Source of the DNA: Planctomycetia bacterium | GTDB taxonomy: Bacteria > Planctomycetota > Planctomycetia > Pirellulales > JACPPG01 | DNA: 64,000 nt | Direction: 5' to 3' | Assembly: GCA_016191115.1 (NCBI GenBank) | Contig: JACPPG010000032.1 | Location: 35,280 to 99,279 of the forward strand | Program-made: the position numbers and the translations under genes | Notes under the pieces: model-generated | Seen by the model: the letters and a program-made list of their open reading frames with translations, nothing else | Databases searched by the model: none | Told to the model about the DNA's origin: nothing | Shown: one piece after another, positions 39,045 to 48,096 of the stretch | Position numbering within the stretch: the first letter of the stretch is position 1 | Layout of the letters: each line of letters opens with the position of its first letter

Positions 39045-39314
39045 CTACGGCCCGGGAACCTCAAGCTCGTTGCTGACGCGCGACACGCCGTCGGTGTCGC
39101 GAACCAGAGTGTGGGCAAGCTGCTTCAGATGGAAGGTCGACACCTGTCCGCGCAGCCGCAGGACGCCATCCTGGAAATCGCACGAGATGTGACGCAACTC
39201 GGAGTGGGTGCTTTCGCGGAGCCGCTCTTGGGCGGCGGCCTCGATCGCGCGCTGCCGGTCCGATTGGGCGGGCGTCCCTTCCTGCCCCTCTCGTTTCGCG
39301 TGGCCGTTGCTCAT
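39045..39314 (-). CDS. BON-domain small protein
   Basis: This 89-residue protein has a charged N-terminus (MSNGHAKREGQEGTPAQSDR) and then one BON domain at ~28-87. That domain includes CDFQDGVLRLRGQVSTFHLK and DGVSRVSNELEV. BON domains bind phospholipid surfaces and occur in osmotic-shock proteins such as OsmY, but no signal peptide is seen here, so a cytoplasmic place is more likely. It sits inside the trehalose cluster on the opposite strand, 40 bases from the GlsB-like gene, which fits a stress-response set. Confidence 0.8.
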   Translation of the reverse strand: MSNGHAKREGQEGTPAQSDRQRAIEAAAQERLRESTHSELRHISCDFQDGVLRLRGQVSTFHLKQLAHTLVRDTDGVSRVSNELEVPGP

Positions 39315-39354
39315 TCTTTCGACGCTTTGCGAATAGCCGCCGTCGCGCCGCTCG

Positions 39355-39627
39355 TCAGACCGCGGGCGGCACGGCGAATCGACGCCACAGCACCAGCACG
39401 ATGATTCCGCCGATGATCGAGCCCAGCAAGCCCGCTGGGTGAAAATTGTCTGCCTCGGACCTGAAAATCAGCATCCCGAGATACCCGCCGACGACCGATC
39501 CCACGATCCCCAGCGCAATCGTGCCCAGGCACCCCAATCGATCGGGCCCCGAGACGAACAGCCGGGCAATCGCGCCGGCGATCAGGCCGAATACACACCA
39601 GCCGATGAGGTTTCCGATCATCTTCAT
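39355..39627 (-). CDS. GlsB/YeaQ/YmgE-family small membrane protein
   Basis: Ninety residues with three hydrophobic spans. The family pattern is clear: NLIGWCVFGLIAGAIARLFV, then GPDRLGCLGTIALGIVGSVV, GGYLGMLIF and SIIGGIIVLVLWRRF. The old label 'transglycosylase-associated' has little support. Members are often stress-induced. It is upstream of the BON gene on the minus strand and probably cotranscribed with it. Confidence 0.88.
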   Translation of the reverse strand: MKMIGNLIGWCVFGLIAGAIARLFVSGPDRLGCLGTIALGIVGSVVGGYLGMLIFRSEADNFHPAGLLGSIIGGIIVLVLWRRFAVPPAV

Positions 39628-39831
39628 GCCCTCGCTAAAACAATTGCTCTACGATACCTCCGGGTCGCGCCCAAGGCAAAACTCATTCGGGACGACCGGG
39701 CGGCCGCGACGGGGACCGATTAGTGACAAAGCAGCAAACTGCCTATGCGGGGGCTATATTTCTAGACTGCGAGGCCGGGGGAACCCGCGCAAATTTCGGA
39801 TCCGTCGACTTTCGAGAATCGCGACCGACCT

Positions 39832-41979
39832 ATGAGCACCATCCGCATTTGGCCAGGACGTCCCTATCCACTGGGCGCGACGTGGGACGGCAGCGGCACC
39901 AACTTTGCGCTTTATTCCGAAAACGCCGAAAAGGTCGAGTTGTGCCTGTTCGAGGACCCGGCCGCCAAGACGGAATCCGCCCGCATCGCGCTTCCCGACA
40001 GCACCGACATGGTGTGGCACGCCTACCTGCCCGACATCCTGCCCGGCCAGGTCTACGGTTACCGGGTTCACGGTCCGTACAAGCCCGAGGAAGGGCATCG
40101 CTTCAATCCCCACAAGGTGCTCCTGGATCCGTACGCCAAAGCGATCGCGCGGGAGACGCAATGGTGCGACGAGATGTGGGGCTACCACGTAGGCGATCCC
40201 GCGGCCGATCTGTCGTTCGACGAGCGCGACAACGCCGGCAGCGCGCCCTTGGCGGCGGTCGTCGACAACGCGTTTACGTGGGGAGACGACCGTCCGCCGC
40301 AAACGCCCTGGAACAAGACGCTCATTTACGAGCTGCACGTCAAGGGTTTCACCAAGCTCCATCCCGACGTGCCCGAGAAAATGCGCGGAACGTACGCGGG
40401 CTTCGGCTCGGAGGCGGCCATCCGCTACTTGAAGGAGCTGGGCATCACCGCCGTCGAGCTATTGCCCGTGCACGAACACGTCGACGACCGCCACCTGGTC
40501 GAACGTGGTCTGACGAACTACTGGGGTTACAACACGCTGGGCTTCTTCGCGCCCGAGCACACGTATGCCTCGGCCGCCACGGCGGCGGACGCCGTGCGCG
40601 AGTTCAAGACCATGGTCCGCAACCTGCACTCGGCCGGCATCGAGGTGATTCTCGACGTGGTCTACAACCACACGGCCGAGGGAAACCAGATGGGGCCCAC
40701 GCTCTCCTTCCGCGGCATCGACAATGCGTCCTACTACCGCTTGTCGCCCGAGGACCGTCGTTACTACATGGACTTCACCGGCTGCGGCAACACGTTTCAC
40801 ATGCGGAACCCGCGGGTGTTGCAACTGATCATGGACAGCCTGCGGTACTGGGTGCTTGAGATGCACGTGGACGGGTTCCGCTTCGATCTGGCAAGCACGC
40901 TGGCGCGCGAGCTGCACGACGTCGACAAGCTGGGCGCGTTCTTCGACATCATTCACCAGGATCCGGTCATTTCGCAGGCGAAGTTGATCGCCGAGCCGTG
41001 GGACCTGGGCGCCGGCGGCTATCAGGTGGGCAACTTCCCGGCGTTGTGGAGCGAATGGAACGGCAAGTACCGCGACTGCGTTCGCCACTTCTGGAAAGGG
41101 GACGGCGGCGCGGCCTCGGAATTCGCCACGCGCTTCTGCGGATCGAGCGACCTGTACGAATGGAGCAGCCGGCGGCCGCACGCCAGCATCAACTTCGTCA
41201 CCTGCCACGACGGCTTCTCGCTTGTGGACCTGGTGTCCTACGATCACAAGCACAACGAAGCCAACGGCGAAGACAATCGCGACGGCGCCGACGACAACGT
41301 CAGTTGGAATTGCGGCGCCGAGGGGCCGACCGACGATCCCAAGATCCGCGAGCTGCGGGCCAGGAAGCGCCGCAGCTTTCTGGCCACGCTGCTATTGTCG
41401 CAAGGCGTGCCCATGCTCTTCGGAGGGGACGAGATCGGCCAGACAAAGAACGGCAACAACAACACGTATTGCCAGGATAACGAGCTGACGTGGCTCCATT
41501 GGGACCTTACCGCGGAGCAGCAGGAGCTGCTGAAGTTCGTTCGTCACGTGATCAAGATCGCGCGCGAGGAGCCGGTGTTCCATCGCCGGCGATTCTTTCA
41601 CGGCCGCGCGCTCAAGGGCGCCGAGGCGCGGGAGATCGCCTGGCTCGAGCCGACCGGCAAGGAGATGCCCGACGAGGCCTGGAATGCCCCCTACGTCCGC
41701 TGCCTGGGCGTGCAATTATTCGGACAGTCGATCGACGTCGACGAGCACGGCGAAATGATCAGCGGCGACACGGTCCTCATCCTGTTCAACGCCGATCACG
41801 CCAATAAGATCCCCTTCGTGCTGCCGCCGCCGGGAACCGAGCATCCGTGGGAGCTCTTGTTCGACACGGCGCGCCCCGGCGTCGAGTGGGAGCCAAAAAG
41901 CGAAGCTACCTACGAGCTCGACGCCTGCTCGATGGCCGTGTTCCGCTCGCCGACAAAAACGGAAGAGCCGGCGTTGTAG
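39832..41979 (+). CDS. treX: Glycogen debranching enzyme (TreX/GlgX type)
   Basis: It hydrolyses alpha-1,6 branches of glycogen, giving linear chains for TreY. It has 715 residues. An N-terminal CBM48-like domain (~1-140, [20 protein letters not shown]) precedes the GH13 barrel. The barrel shows [40 protein letters not shown], nucleophile segment [10 protein letters not shown], acid/base segment LIAEPWDLG and [34 protein letters not shown] is the typical isoamylase stretch. It completes a treZ-treY-treX set interrupted only by two small minus-strand stress genes. Confidence 0.95.
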   Translation: MSTIRIWPGRPYPLGATWDGSGTNFALYSENAEKVELCLFEDPAAKTESARIALPDSTDMVWHAYLPDILPGQVYGYRVHGPYKPEEGHRFNPHKVLLDPYAKAIARETQWCDEMWGYHVGDPAADLSFDERDNAGSAPLAAVVDNAFTWGDDRPPQTPWNKTLIYELHVKGFTKLHPDVPEKMRGTYAGFGSEAAIRYLKELGITAVELLPVHEHVDDRHLVERGLTNYWGYNTLGFFAPEHTYASAATAADAVREFKTMVRNLHSAGIEVILDVVYNHTAEGNQMGPTLSFRGIDNASYYRLSPEDRRYYMDFTGCGNTFHMRNPRVLQLIMDSLRYWVLEMHVDGFRFDLASTLARELHDVDKLGAFFDIIHQDPVISQAKLIAEPWDLGAGGYQVGNFPALWSEWNGKYRDCVRHFWKGDGGAASEFATRFCGSSDLYEWSSRRPHASINFVTCHDGFSLVDLVSYDHKHNEANGEDNRDGADDNVSWNCGAEGPTDDPKIRELRARKRRSFLATLLLSQGVPMLFGGDEIGQTKNGNNNTYCQDNELTWLHWDLTAEQQELLKFVRHVIKIAREEPVFHRRRFFHGRALKGAEAREIAWLEPTGKEMPDEAWNAPYVRCLGVQLFGQSIDVDEHGEMISGDTVLILFNADHANKIPFVLPPPGTEHPWELLFDTARPGVEWEPKSEATYELDACSMAVFRSPTKTEEPAL

Positions 41980-41998
41980 AGAGACGCGACTTCGATTC

Positions 41999-42075
41999 GG
42001 GCGGGCGAGGCTCCTGCCGAGCCGCCGGCGTTCCGCAGAGGGGCCCGGCTCGGCGGGACCCCTCGCCGCCCTTCC
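41999..42075. repeat. Palindromic intergenic repeat, GC-rich family, copy 5
   Basis: GGGCGGGCGAGGCTCCTGCC at the left and CCCGGCTCGGCGGGACCCCT at the right form a slightly degraded inverted pair. It fills the gap between the convergent treX and sigma54-regulator genes, where a transcript-ending hairpin would be useful. Confidence 0.75.
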
Positions 42076-42092
42076 GAAGCCGCCCGGGCGCG

Positions 42093-44114
42093 TCATGGCA
42101 CGCGGCGGGGGAAGGCTTCGTGCAGCTCGTAGCGCTGGATCTTGCGGTCCAAGGTCGAGCGCTCGATGCCCAGCAGGTTGGCCGTCTGGCTCTTGTTCCA
42201 GCCGGTGGCCCGCAACGTCGCCAGGATGTGGCGGCGCTCGATCTCGGCCAGGCTCGCCGGCACGAACTCCGCGGGCACGCTGGGCACGTCGGTCGTGTCG
42301 CCGGTCGTGGGAAGCTTCGAGAGCATCAGGTCCTGCACGTCGATATTCTCCCCCTCGGCCAGCACGATCGCCCGCTCGACGACGTTTTTCATCTCGCGGA
42401 CGTTGCCGGGCCAGCGGTAGCGGGCCATCTGGTCGAGTGCCCGGGGCGTGAAGCCCCGCAGCTTCCGGCCGCTTTCGGCGTTGAACCGCTGGAAAAAATA
42501 CTCCGCGAGCAAGGGAATATCCTCGGGCCGTTTGCGGAGCGCCGGGACGACGATCTCCAGCACGTGCAGCCGGAAGTAAAGGTCGCGGCGGAAGCGGCCT
42601 TCGGTCACGTCCTTCTCCAGGTCGCGATTCGTGGCGGCGATCACCCGCACGTCGACCTTGAGCGACTCGCTGCCGCCGACGCGCTCGAAGGGATGACCTT
42701 CCAGCACGCGCAGCAGCTTGGCCTGGATCGTGGGGCTCATCTCGCCGATCTCGTCGAGCATCAGCGTGCCGCGATGGGCCGCCTCGAACTTGCCGATCTT
42801 CTTGTCGACCGCGCCGGTGAACGCGCCCCGCTCGTGACCGAAAAGCTCGCTCTCCAGGATGCTCTCGGCCAGTGCGGCGCAGTTGACGCACACGAACGGA
42901 CCCTTGCGCCGCGGGCTGGAAAAGTGCACCGCCCGCGCCACCAACTCCTTCCCGACGCCGCTCTCACCGCGAATGAGCACGGTCGCGTTGCTAGGCGCGG
43001 CGCGGGCGATCTCCTCGCTGATCCGCGTGATGGCCGGGCTCTGGCCGACGATCTCGCTCTGCACGCCCAGCCGCTCGCGCAGTTGCAGGTTCTCGTCGCG
43101 AATCGTGTTCAGGTTCTCGGCCAGCTCCTGCCGGCGGTGCAGGTTCCCCAGCGCCACGGCCACGGTATCGGCCACGGCCAGCGTGAACTCCAGATCGTCG
43201 GGATCGGGGTTGCGCGACTGGTTGGTCGAGTACAAGTGAATCAGGCCGAACACGGTCCGCCCCCGGCGAATCGGGGCGCAGATGACGCTCGTGGCGTGGA
43301 TCTCTCCCTTGCTGTCGCGGCTGGAAACCGTGCTGTCGCCCATGATGTTGCGGGCGAGCACGGCCTCCCCTTCGCGCAACACGGTGGTGGCCAGAAATCC
43401 GGAGACGCGGTAATACGGCAGGTCGGTGTCGGTGCGCGACGCGATGACCTCCAACCCCTCGGCCGCCGGACCGGCCCCGCGCCGCAAGAGCAGTAGCGCC
43501 CCGGCGTCGACTTGCGTTCCCTCGAACAGGCCGGAGATCGCCAGCTTGGCCATCGACATGGCATCCGGGCTTTTCGCCAACTCGAAAGCCAGCCGGCAGA
43601 GTTTCGCCGCGGCGCGGCCGATCTTCGAGACGCCGCCGTCCTCTTCCTCGCGCGGCTCGAGGAACTTCGTCTGCCCGCGACGATGCGTGATCGTCGTCGG
43701 TTCGTTGGCGTCAAGCACGCTCGCCACGTCGTCGTGCGTCGCCACCGGACCGTTCCCGCTGGGCGCGGGCGGGCCGGCCACTTTCGGCACCGTGCCACTG
43801 TCGGGAAAGGCCTTCGAAAGATCGTCGACGAACGCCAGTTGCGACCGGCCAATGTGAATGATGTCGCCGGGCGAGAGGGAATAGTCCCCTCGCACCAGAC
43901 CGTTGCCGACGATCGTGCCGTTGCGGCTATCCAGGTCGCGGAGCGTCCAGCGTCCCTCGGACTGAAACACTTCGGCGTGGCATCGGCTGCAGCGCTCGTC
44001 CTTGATGACGATCTGGTTCGTCGGCGCGCGCCCCACGGTCACGGTCTGGCCCGGGACGAGACGAAAAACGTCCGTCCATTTCGAGCCTTCCCGGATGACC
44101 AGGTATGCCAGCAT
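42093..44114 (-). CDS. FHA-GAF-AAA+ sigma54-dependent regulator
   Basis: This transcription activator has 673 residues. A phosphothreonine-binding FHA domain lies at ~20-95 ([24 protein letters not shown]). A GAF sensor domain spans ~175-330. The AAA+ domain spans ~345-570 with Walker A GESGVGKE and the sigma54-contact loop GAFTGA. A Fis-type HTH ends the protein ([20 protein letters not shown]). It should activate RpoN promoters on a phosphorylation or ligand cue. FHA in place of a receiver domain points to Ser/Thr-kinase input. ATG 44114 ([10 protein letters not shown]) is preferred over 44144. Its targets are unknown, and no adjacent gene on its strand reveals them. Confidence 0.92.
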   Translation of the reverse strand: MLAYLVIREGSKWTDVFRLVPGQTVTVGRAPTNQIVIKDERCSRCHAEVFQSEGRWTLRDLDSRNGTIVGNGLVRGDYSLSPGDIIHIGRSQLAFVDDLSKAFPDSGTVPKVAGPPAPSGNGPVATHDDVASVLDANEPTTITHRRGQTKFLEPREEEDGGVSKIGRAAAKLCRLAFELAKSPDAMSMAKLAISGLFEGTQVDAGALLLLRRGAGPAAEGLEVIASRTDTDLPYYRVSGFLATTVLREGEAVLARNIMGDSTVSSRDSKGEIHATSVICAPIRRGRTVFGLIHLYSTNQSRNPDPDDLEFTLAVADTVAVALGNLHRRQELAENLNTIRDENLQLRERLGVQSEIVGQSPAITRISEEIARAAPSNATVLIRGESGVGKELVARAVHFSSPRRKGPFVCVNCAALAESILESELFGHERGAFTGAVDKKIGKFEAAHRGTLMLDEIGEMSPTIQAKLLRVLEGHPFERVGGSESLKVDVRVIAATNRDLEKDVTEGRFRRDLYFRLHVLEIVVPALRKRPEDIPLLAEYFFQRFNAESGRKLRGFTPRALDQMARYRWPGNVREMKNVVERAIVLAEGENIDVQDLMLSKLPTTGDTTDVPSVPAEFVPASLAEIERRHILATLRATGWNKSQTANLLGIERSTLDRKIQRYELHEAFPRRVP

Positions 44115-44296
44115 CAGCGCCTCAACGGGTGGATCCGCCGACACCCGGCGGCTCGACGGTCGCTCAATTCAACAAGGTAGGGACAAAATTACGCCCCAGC
44201 CGATGCATCCCGCGCATCCTGTCGCGGTGGCCTCGGGCTCTCGTTCCGCTAGATCGTTCCGCCCTCCTCATGGGGTGATCAGACACACCGGGCGGT

Positions 44297-44320
44297 CCCC
44301 CGGCCGGATCGAGCCGGGGG
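44297..44320. repeat. Short GC hairpin CCCCCGGC/GCCGGGGG
   Basis: A perfect 8-bp inverted repeat with an 8-base loop lies in the 643-base gap between the divergent sigma54-regulator gene and the DUF1598 gene. No T-run follows. It may be a transcript stem or an operator, and nothing decides which. Confidence 0.35.
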
Positions 44321-44477
44321 CGGTTGGATGGGACATGGATCATCTGCTCGACGCGGCGACGATAGCCGCGGCTCGATGGCGACGATCAGACCACATGCAC
44401 CTTTCTACCTTATCGCCTTAAGGGGAGTACCTGCAAGCGGATTCCCACGGGACGCGGCGATGCCGGTCGCGCGGCTC

Positions 44478-44541
44478 CACAAGCCCGAAGCGCTAGCGAG
44501 GGAGCCCCCCCGTCGACCCTCGCTGGCGCTTCGGGCTTGTG
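44478..44541. repeat. Long near-perfect hairpin, 25-bp arms
   Basis: CACAAGCCCGAAGCGCTAGC with GAGGG forms one arm and CCCTCGCTGGCGCTTCGGGC with TTGTG the other. The loop is 14 bases and one pair is mismatched. This CAAGCCCGAAGCGCCAGCGA-type palindrome is, as I recall, widespread between genes in planctomycetes. It is the main feature in the 44115-44757 gap. I see no gene there. Confidence 0.7.
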
Positions 44542-44757
44542 TCGGGCGGCACTGGCCCGGCTCAGATGTCAACCCAGAATCGGTTCGTTTTTGCCGTAGT
44601 TTTCTTGCAGCCCCGGCGGCACGCGATTACCCTGAATACCTGGGACGCGCGCAGCCCATTGGGCCACCTCCCGTCACGTCCGACGCCCGGCTCAAGCGCG
44701 TCTGCCCCATTCTATGCCCACGGTCCAGCCGTGGGTTGAGAGAAAGAGAGAAGAGCG

Positions 44758-46146
44758 ATGTTCGGAACCGGCCTATCGGCCCGTCGCGTGCGCTTGTGTG
44801 GCCTTGCGGCGGTTGGGTTCGCGATTGTCACGGCGTTCTCGCCGGCCCCTGCCGGCGCCCAGGTGCTCCCGAGCTCCGGCTTCATCGGTCGGGCCGTGGG
44901 TGGTATCTCGATTGACGCCGACGGCGTCCTTGCAAACGCCGAGCAGGACAATCTCAACAAGTTGGCCGCTGTCCGGGCGAAGGCGCTCGAGCAAGTGCCC
45001 GGCGATCTCCTGAAACCCAACGATCTCCGCAAGGTATCGCTGCGCGGCCTGGCCACGGCCGTGGCGGACTGCCAGGCGCACGGCAAGCCACTGCCGGACG
45101 AGGTCAAGTATCTGGCCGGACTGCAACGCGTTCGCTACGTGTTTGTCTATCCAGACAGCTCCGACATCGTGCTGGCCGGTTTCGGCGAAGGCTGGAAGGT
45201 AGGTCCCCAAGGCACGGTCGTCGGCGTCGGAACGGGCCGGCCCGTCCTGTTGCTCGACGATCTTTTGGTGGCGATGCGCAGTGCGACGGCGGCCGCCCAA
45301 GGAGGCATCACCTGCTCGATCGATCCCACGCCCGAGGGCGTCACGCGGTTGCGCCAGGCGATGAAATACCAGACAACGATTGGCGACGATCCACAGGCCA
45401 CGATCCACGGCATCGAGCAACAACTAGGACCGCAAGTGATCTCGGTCACCGGCGTGCCGGAGACCAGCCATTTCGCCCGCGTGATGGTGGCGGCCGACTA
45501 CCGGATGAAGCGGCTGGCGATGGCGTTCGAGCCGGCGCCGGTGGCGGGTTTGCCGAGCTTTTTAGAGATGCTGCGACCCAGCGGCCGCGGCGCGCGAAAC
45601 ATGATGCCGCGCTGGTGGTTGGCCACTAACTATGAGCCGATGTTGACCGACGCCGGCGGCCTGGCGTGGGAGCTGCGGGGTCCGGCCGTGAAGGCCATGA
45701 CCGAGGACAGCTTCTTCGCGGCCAATGGCGCCCGCGAGCAAACCGGTAAGGCCGATCCGACCGCGCAGAAGTGGGCAGAAAAGATGACCGCCAAGTACGA
45801 CGAGCTCTCGATGCACGAGCCGATCTTCGGCGAGCTGCGCAACTGCATGGACCTGGCCGTCATCACCGCCCTGATCGTCAAGGAGAATCTGGCCGGCAAG
45901 GCGAACTGCGACCTGTCGGCGTTCACCAACCCACAGGGCGTGCCGGTCGATCAGTTCGCGGCCCCCAAGCAGGTCGAGTCGAAGGCCAGCTTCATCAAGA
46001 AGGGAGACAACTGGATCATCAGCGCCTCGGGCGGCGTGCAGATCCACTCCTGGGGCGTGGCCGACCGCAAGGAGCCATCGACGGCGCTAGCGCCGGTGCG
46101 CCAAAAGGCCGCGGCCGCCGAGACGTCCGGCTGGCGGTGGAACTAG
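44758..46146 (+). CDS. DUF1598-type secreted planctomycete protein
   Basis: A 462-residue protein starts with a signal peptide (MFGTGLSARRVRLCGLAAVG, cleavage probably after PAGAQ near 35). The mature part contains GGISIDADGVLANAEQDNL, FVYPDSSDIVLAGFGEGWKV, GRPVLLLDDLLVAMRSA and a C-terminal part with MPRWWLATNYEPMLTDAGGL. This matches what I recall of DUF1598, a family largely limited to planctomycetes with no known function. A purine-rich RBS tract (GAGAGAAAGAGAGAAGAG) precedes the ATG. It appears to be monocistronic. Confidence 0.82.
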   Translation: MFGTGLSARRVRLCGLAAVGFAIVTAFSPAPAGAQVLPSSGFIGRAVGGISIDADGVLANAEQDNLNKLAAVRAKALEQVPGDLLKPNDLRKVSLRGLATAVADCQAHGKPLPDEVKYLAGLQRVRYVFVYPDSSDIVLAGFGEGWKVGPQGTVVGVGTGRPVLLLDDLLVAMRSATAAAQGGITCSIDPTPEGVTRLRQAMKYQTTIGDDPQATIHGIEQQLGPQVISVTGVPETSHFARVMVAADYRMKRLAMAFEPAPVAGLPSFLEMLRPSGRGARNMMPRWWLATNYEPMLTDAGGLAWELRGPAVKAMTEDSFFAANGAREQTGKADPTAQKWAEKMTAKYDELSMHEPIFGELRNCMDLAVITALIVKENLAGKANCDLSAFTNPQGVPVDQFAAPKQVESKASFIKKGDNWIISASGGVQIHSWGVADRKEPSTALAPVRQKAAAAETSGWRWN

Positions 46147-46261
46147 GAACAGCCGGCAGCGGGTGGCTGGCAGCCGGCAGTTGGGACCGAGTTCGTGCTC
46201 TATCGCGCTTGCGAAGCCCACCGGCAGCGCCCGGTGGGACTCGTTCCGAGCCGGCGTTCCT

Positions 46262-46918
46262 TCAGCCAACGCGCTCTGCACTCTCGGCGCCGCGATCCCG
46301 CGTGGCCGCGCCCAGCACTTCCGGCGGATGCGCGTCCCTGAAGTTCACGTAGCGGATGCACTCCAGGCCGGCGGCCGCCTGCGGAAAGAAACGGTCCACA
46401 TAGCCGGCCGCGGCCAGCTCGGCGATTGATTTCTCGGACGGCAGTGCGCTTTTCAGCAGGACCAGCTCCGCAGCGCCGACGATTTCGGCCAGACGCGCGG
46501 CGATCGAATCGCTGGTCACGTCCCAACTTTCCGGCAATCGCGTGCCCAGCGCCCGCGGCTCATCCTCGCGCAGGAACCGCCAGGGATCGGTAATCGCCAG
46601 TCGGGGTCCAACGGGCCGCGCAGCAAGCTCCGCGACCGAATCAAGCCAAACGGCCTCGGGCAGTAGCGCCCGCACCAGCTCGGCTTGTATCGCCATCGCC
46701 CGGATGCACAGCCAGTGCGCAACGTTCTCCGGCAAGCCATGATGGTGGTCGGCCTCGCGGATCGCGTCGGCTAACGCCCCACCGCCGACAATCAAAAGGG
46801 TCTCGGCCGGCTCCTGGCGCGCGAGCCACGAGCGCAATCGCCCCGCAAGGCCCGGCACGTCGAGCAGGCTGCCGCCCAGCTTGACCACGCGGCGGGGTAG
46901 GGCGTGTCCGTGGGTCAT
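46262..46918 (-). CDS. Amino-acid-kinase-fold protein (MfnE-like?)
   Basis: This 218-residue protein has the aspartate/glutamate/uridylate kinase fold. VVKLGGSLLDVPGLAGRL forms the phosphate-binding start, TLLIVGGGALADAIREAD the second glycine loop, and WDVTSDSIAARLAEIVGAAE the nucleotide part. Planctomycetes and methylotrophs that carry tetrahydromethanopterin/methanofuran genes have short kinases like this, related to MfnE, which makes a methanofuran precursor. That assignment is an inference, because none of those pathway genes is in the window. It is not a normal uridylate or acetylglutamate kinase by length. Confidence 0.7.
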   Translation of the reverse strand: MTHGHALPRRVVKLGGSLLDVPGLAGRLRSWLARQEPAETLLIVGGGALADAIREADHHHGLPENVAHWLCIRAMAIQAELVRALLPEAVWLDSVAELAARPVGPRLAITDPWRFLREDEPRALGTRLPESWDVTSDSIAARLAEIVGAAELVLLKSALPSEKSIAELAAAGYVDRFFPQAAAGLECIRYVNFRDAHPPEVLGAATRDRGAESAERVG

Positions 46919-47038
46919 GGGCGGCGTCGACGCGGGGCGCTAGGGACGGTGCTAAGCCCCAAGGTTGTGCAAGGCTCAATCGGTCGGGCGCGGGCTCGGT
47001 TCCCCGGATCGCGTCTTCGCTGCCCGCTGGCGGCTTCT

Positions 47039-47983
47039 CTACGGCCCTGCCGCGGCCGCCGGCGCCTTACCGCCCAGGTACTTGTCGAACCACGCGGTCA
47101 CGGCCGCGTAGTCGTTGAGGATGCCGGGCCAGTACGTGTGCCCGCCGCCGGGGTGCACCACCAGTTGCACCGGTAGCCCGATCTCCTCGTACTTCGCCTT
47201 GAAGATCTCCGACTGCTGCAAAGGGACGGTCGCATCCTTGTCGCCGTGGATCAACAGGACCGGCGGGTCGTCCTTGGTGACCTGGTAGATGGGCGAGATC
47301 GCGCGGAGCTGGGCCTCGAGGTCCTTCACTTCGCCGAAGATGCCCTTGAAGAAGCCCGGGCGGCTCGATTCGATCGACTTGTAACCATCGGCCGTGCCCC
47401 AATTGATCATGTCGGTGGGTGGGAACCAGGCGACGATCGCCTGCACGCGGCTGCTGGCGCGCTCGACGGGGTCCTTGGCGTCCGCGTTGCCGTCGTCGCC
47501 CGTCAGCCCCACGGCCAGCGCCAGGTGTCCGCCGGACGAGCCGCTGGTGATGCCCAGGTGGTCGGGGTCGACGCCGTACTCGCGGGCGTGCAGCCGCACG
47601 AAGCGGACGCTGCGGCGGATATCCTCGATCATTTCCGGGACGAAGTAGCGTGGGGCGCTACCGTGCCGCGTGACGAAGAGCGTGTAGCCGCCGCCCAATA
47701 GGCCCTGCACCCAATGGTCGCGGCGGCGTGGCTCGTCCTCGGCCAGGACGTTTGATTTTCGCGAGCGCCACGAGCCGCTGGAGATCAAGATTACGCCGAT
47801 CCCCTTGGCGTTGTCGCGCGGCGTAAGGACATCGAGCGTCAGGCCCATGCCGTCCTTCTGGCCGTATACGACGTCCTCGACCGAGGTGTAGGGGATGCCT
47901 TTCTTCTCGTCGTCGGCGCGCGCTGGCGCGGCGGCGAGGATTGCCAAGAACGCGAGGACAAGAGAGCAAGCGGTCGATTTCAC
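47039..47983 (-). CDS. Secreted alpha/beta hydrolase (esterase/lipase-like)
   Basis: A 314-residue exported esterase-like protein. Its signal peptide (VKSTACSLVLAFLAILAAAP) ends near ARA-DDE. The catalytic triad can be read: Ser in GSSGGHLALAV, Asp in LIHGDKDATVPLQ, and His in HPGGGHTYW. GVILISSGSW matches the oxyanion strand region. The layout is like BD-FAE/carboxylesterase enzymes that often act on polysaccharide esters. The GTG start at 47983 has GAGAGG 6 bases upstream. An in-frame start at 48058 would read through repeat copy 6. Confidence 0.85.
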   Translation of the reverse strand: MKSTACSLVLAFLAILAAAPARADDEKKGIPYTSVEDVVYGQKDGMGLTLDVLTPRDNAKGIGVILISSGSWRSRKSNVLAEDEPRRRDHWVQGLLGGGYTLFVTRHGSAPRYFVPEMIEDIRRSVRFVRLHAREYGVDPDHLGITSGSSGGHLALAVGLTGDDGNADAKDPVERASSRVQAIVAWFPPTDMINWGTADGYKSIESSRPGFFKGIFGEVKDLEAQLRAISPIYQVTKDDPPVLLIHGDKDATVPLQQSEIFKAKYEEIGLPVQLVVHPGGGHTYWPGILNDYAAVTAWFDKYLGGKAPAAAAGP

Positions 47984-48007
47984 GGGTAACCTCTCATAGA
48001 GACTTTC

Positions 48008-48088
48008 GGGAGGGCGAGGCAGGGCGAGGCTCCCGCCGAGCCGGAACGCGTCGAACACTGGTCCGGCTCGGCGGAGCCACGCCCTCCC
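48008..48088. repeat. Palindromic intergenic repeat, GC-rich family, copy 6
   Basis: GGGAGGGCGAGGCAGGGCGA shows a 10-base unit duplicated within the left arm, as in copy 3 on the opposite arm. CGGCTCGGCGGAGCCACGCC is the right arm. It lies between the cytochrome c gene end (48097) and the esterase gene start (47983), both on the minus strand, and could act as a terminator or processing stem. Confidence 0.75.
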
Positions 48089-48096
48089 GAATGGAT

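Noticed and set aside
41847..43496. A 549-codon plus-strand open frame opposite the sigma54 regulator gene
   Set aside because: It is antisense to a clear FHA-GAF-AAA+ gene and has no domain features. GC-rich third positions leave the opposite frame open.
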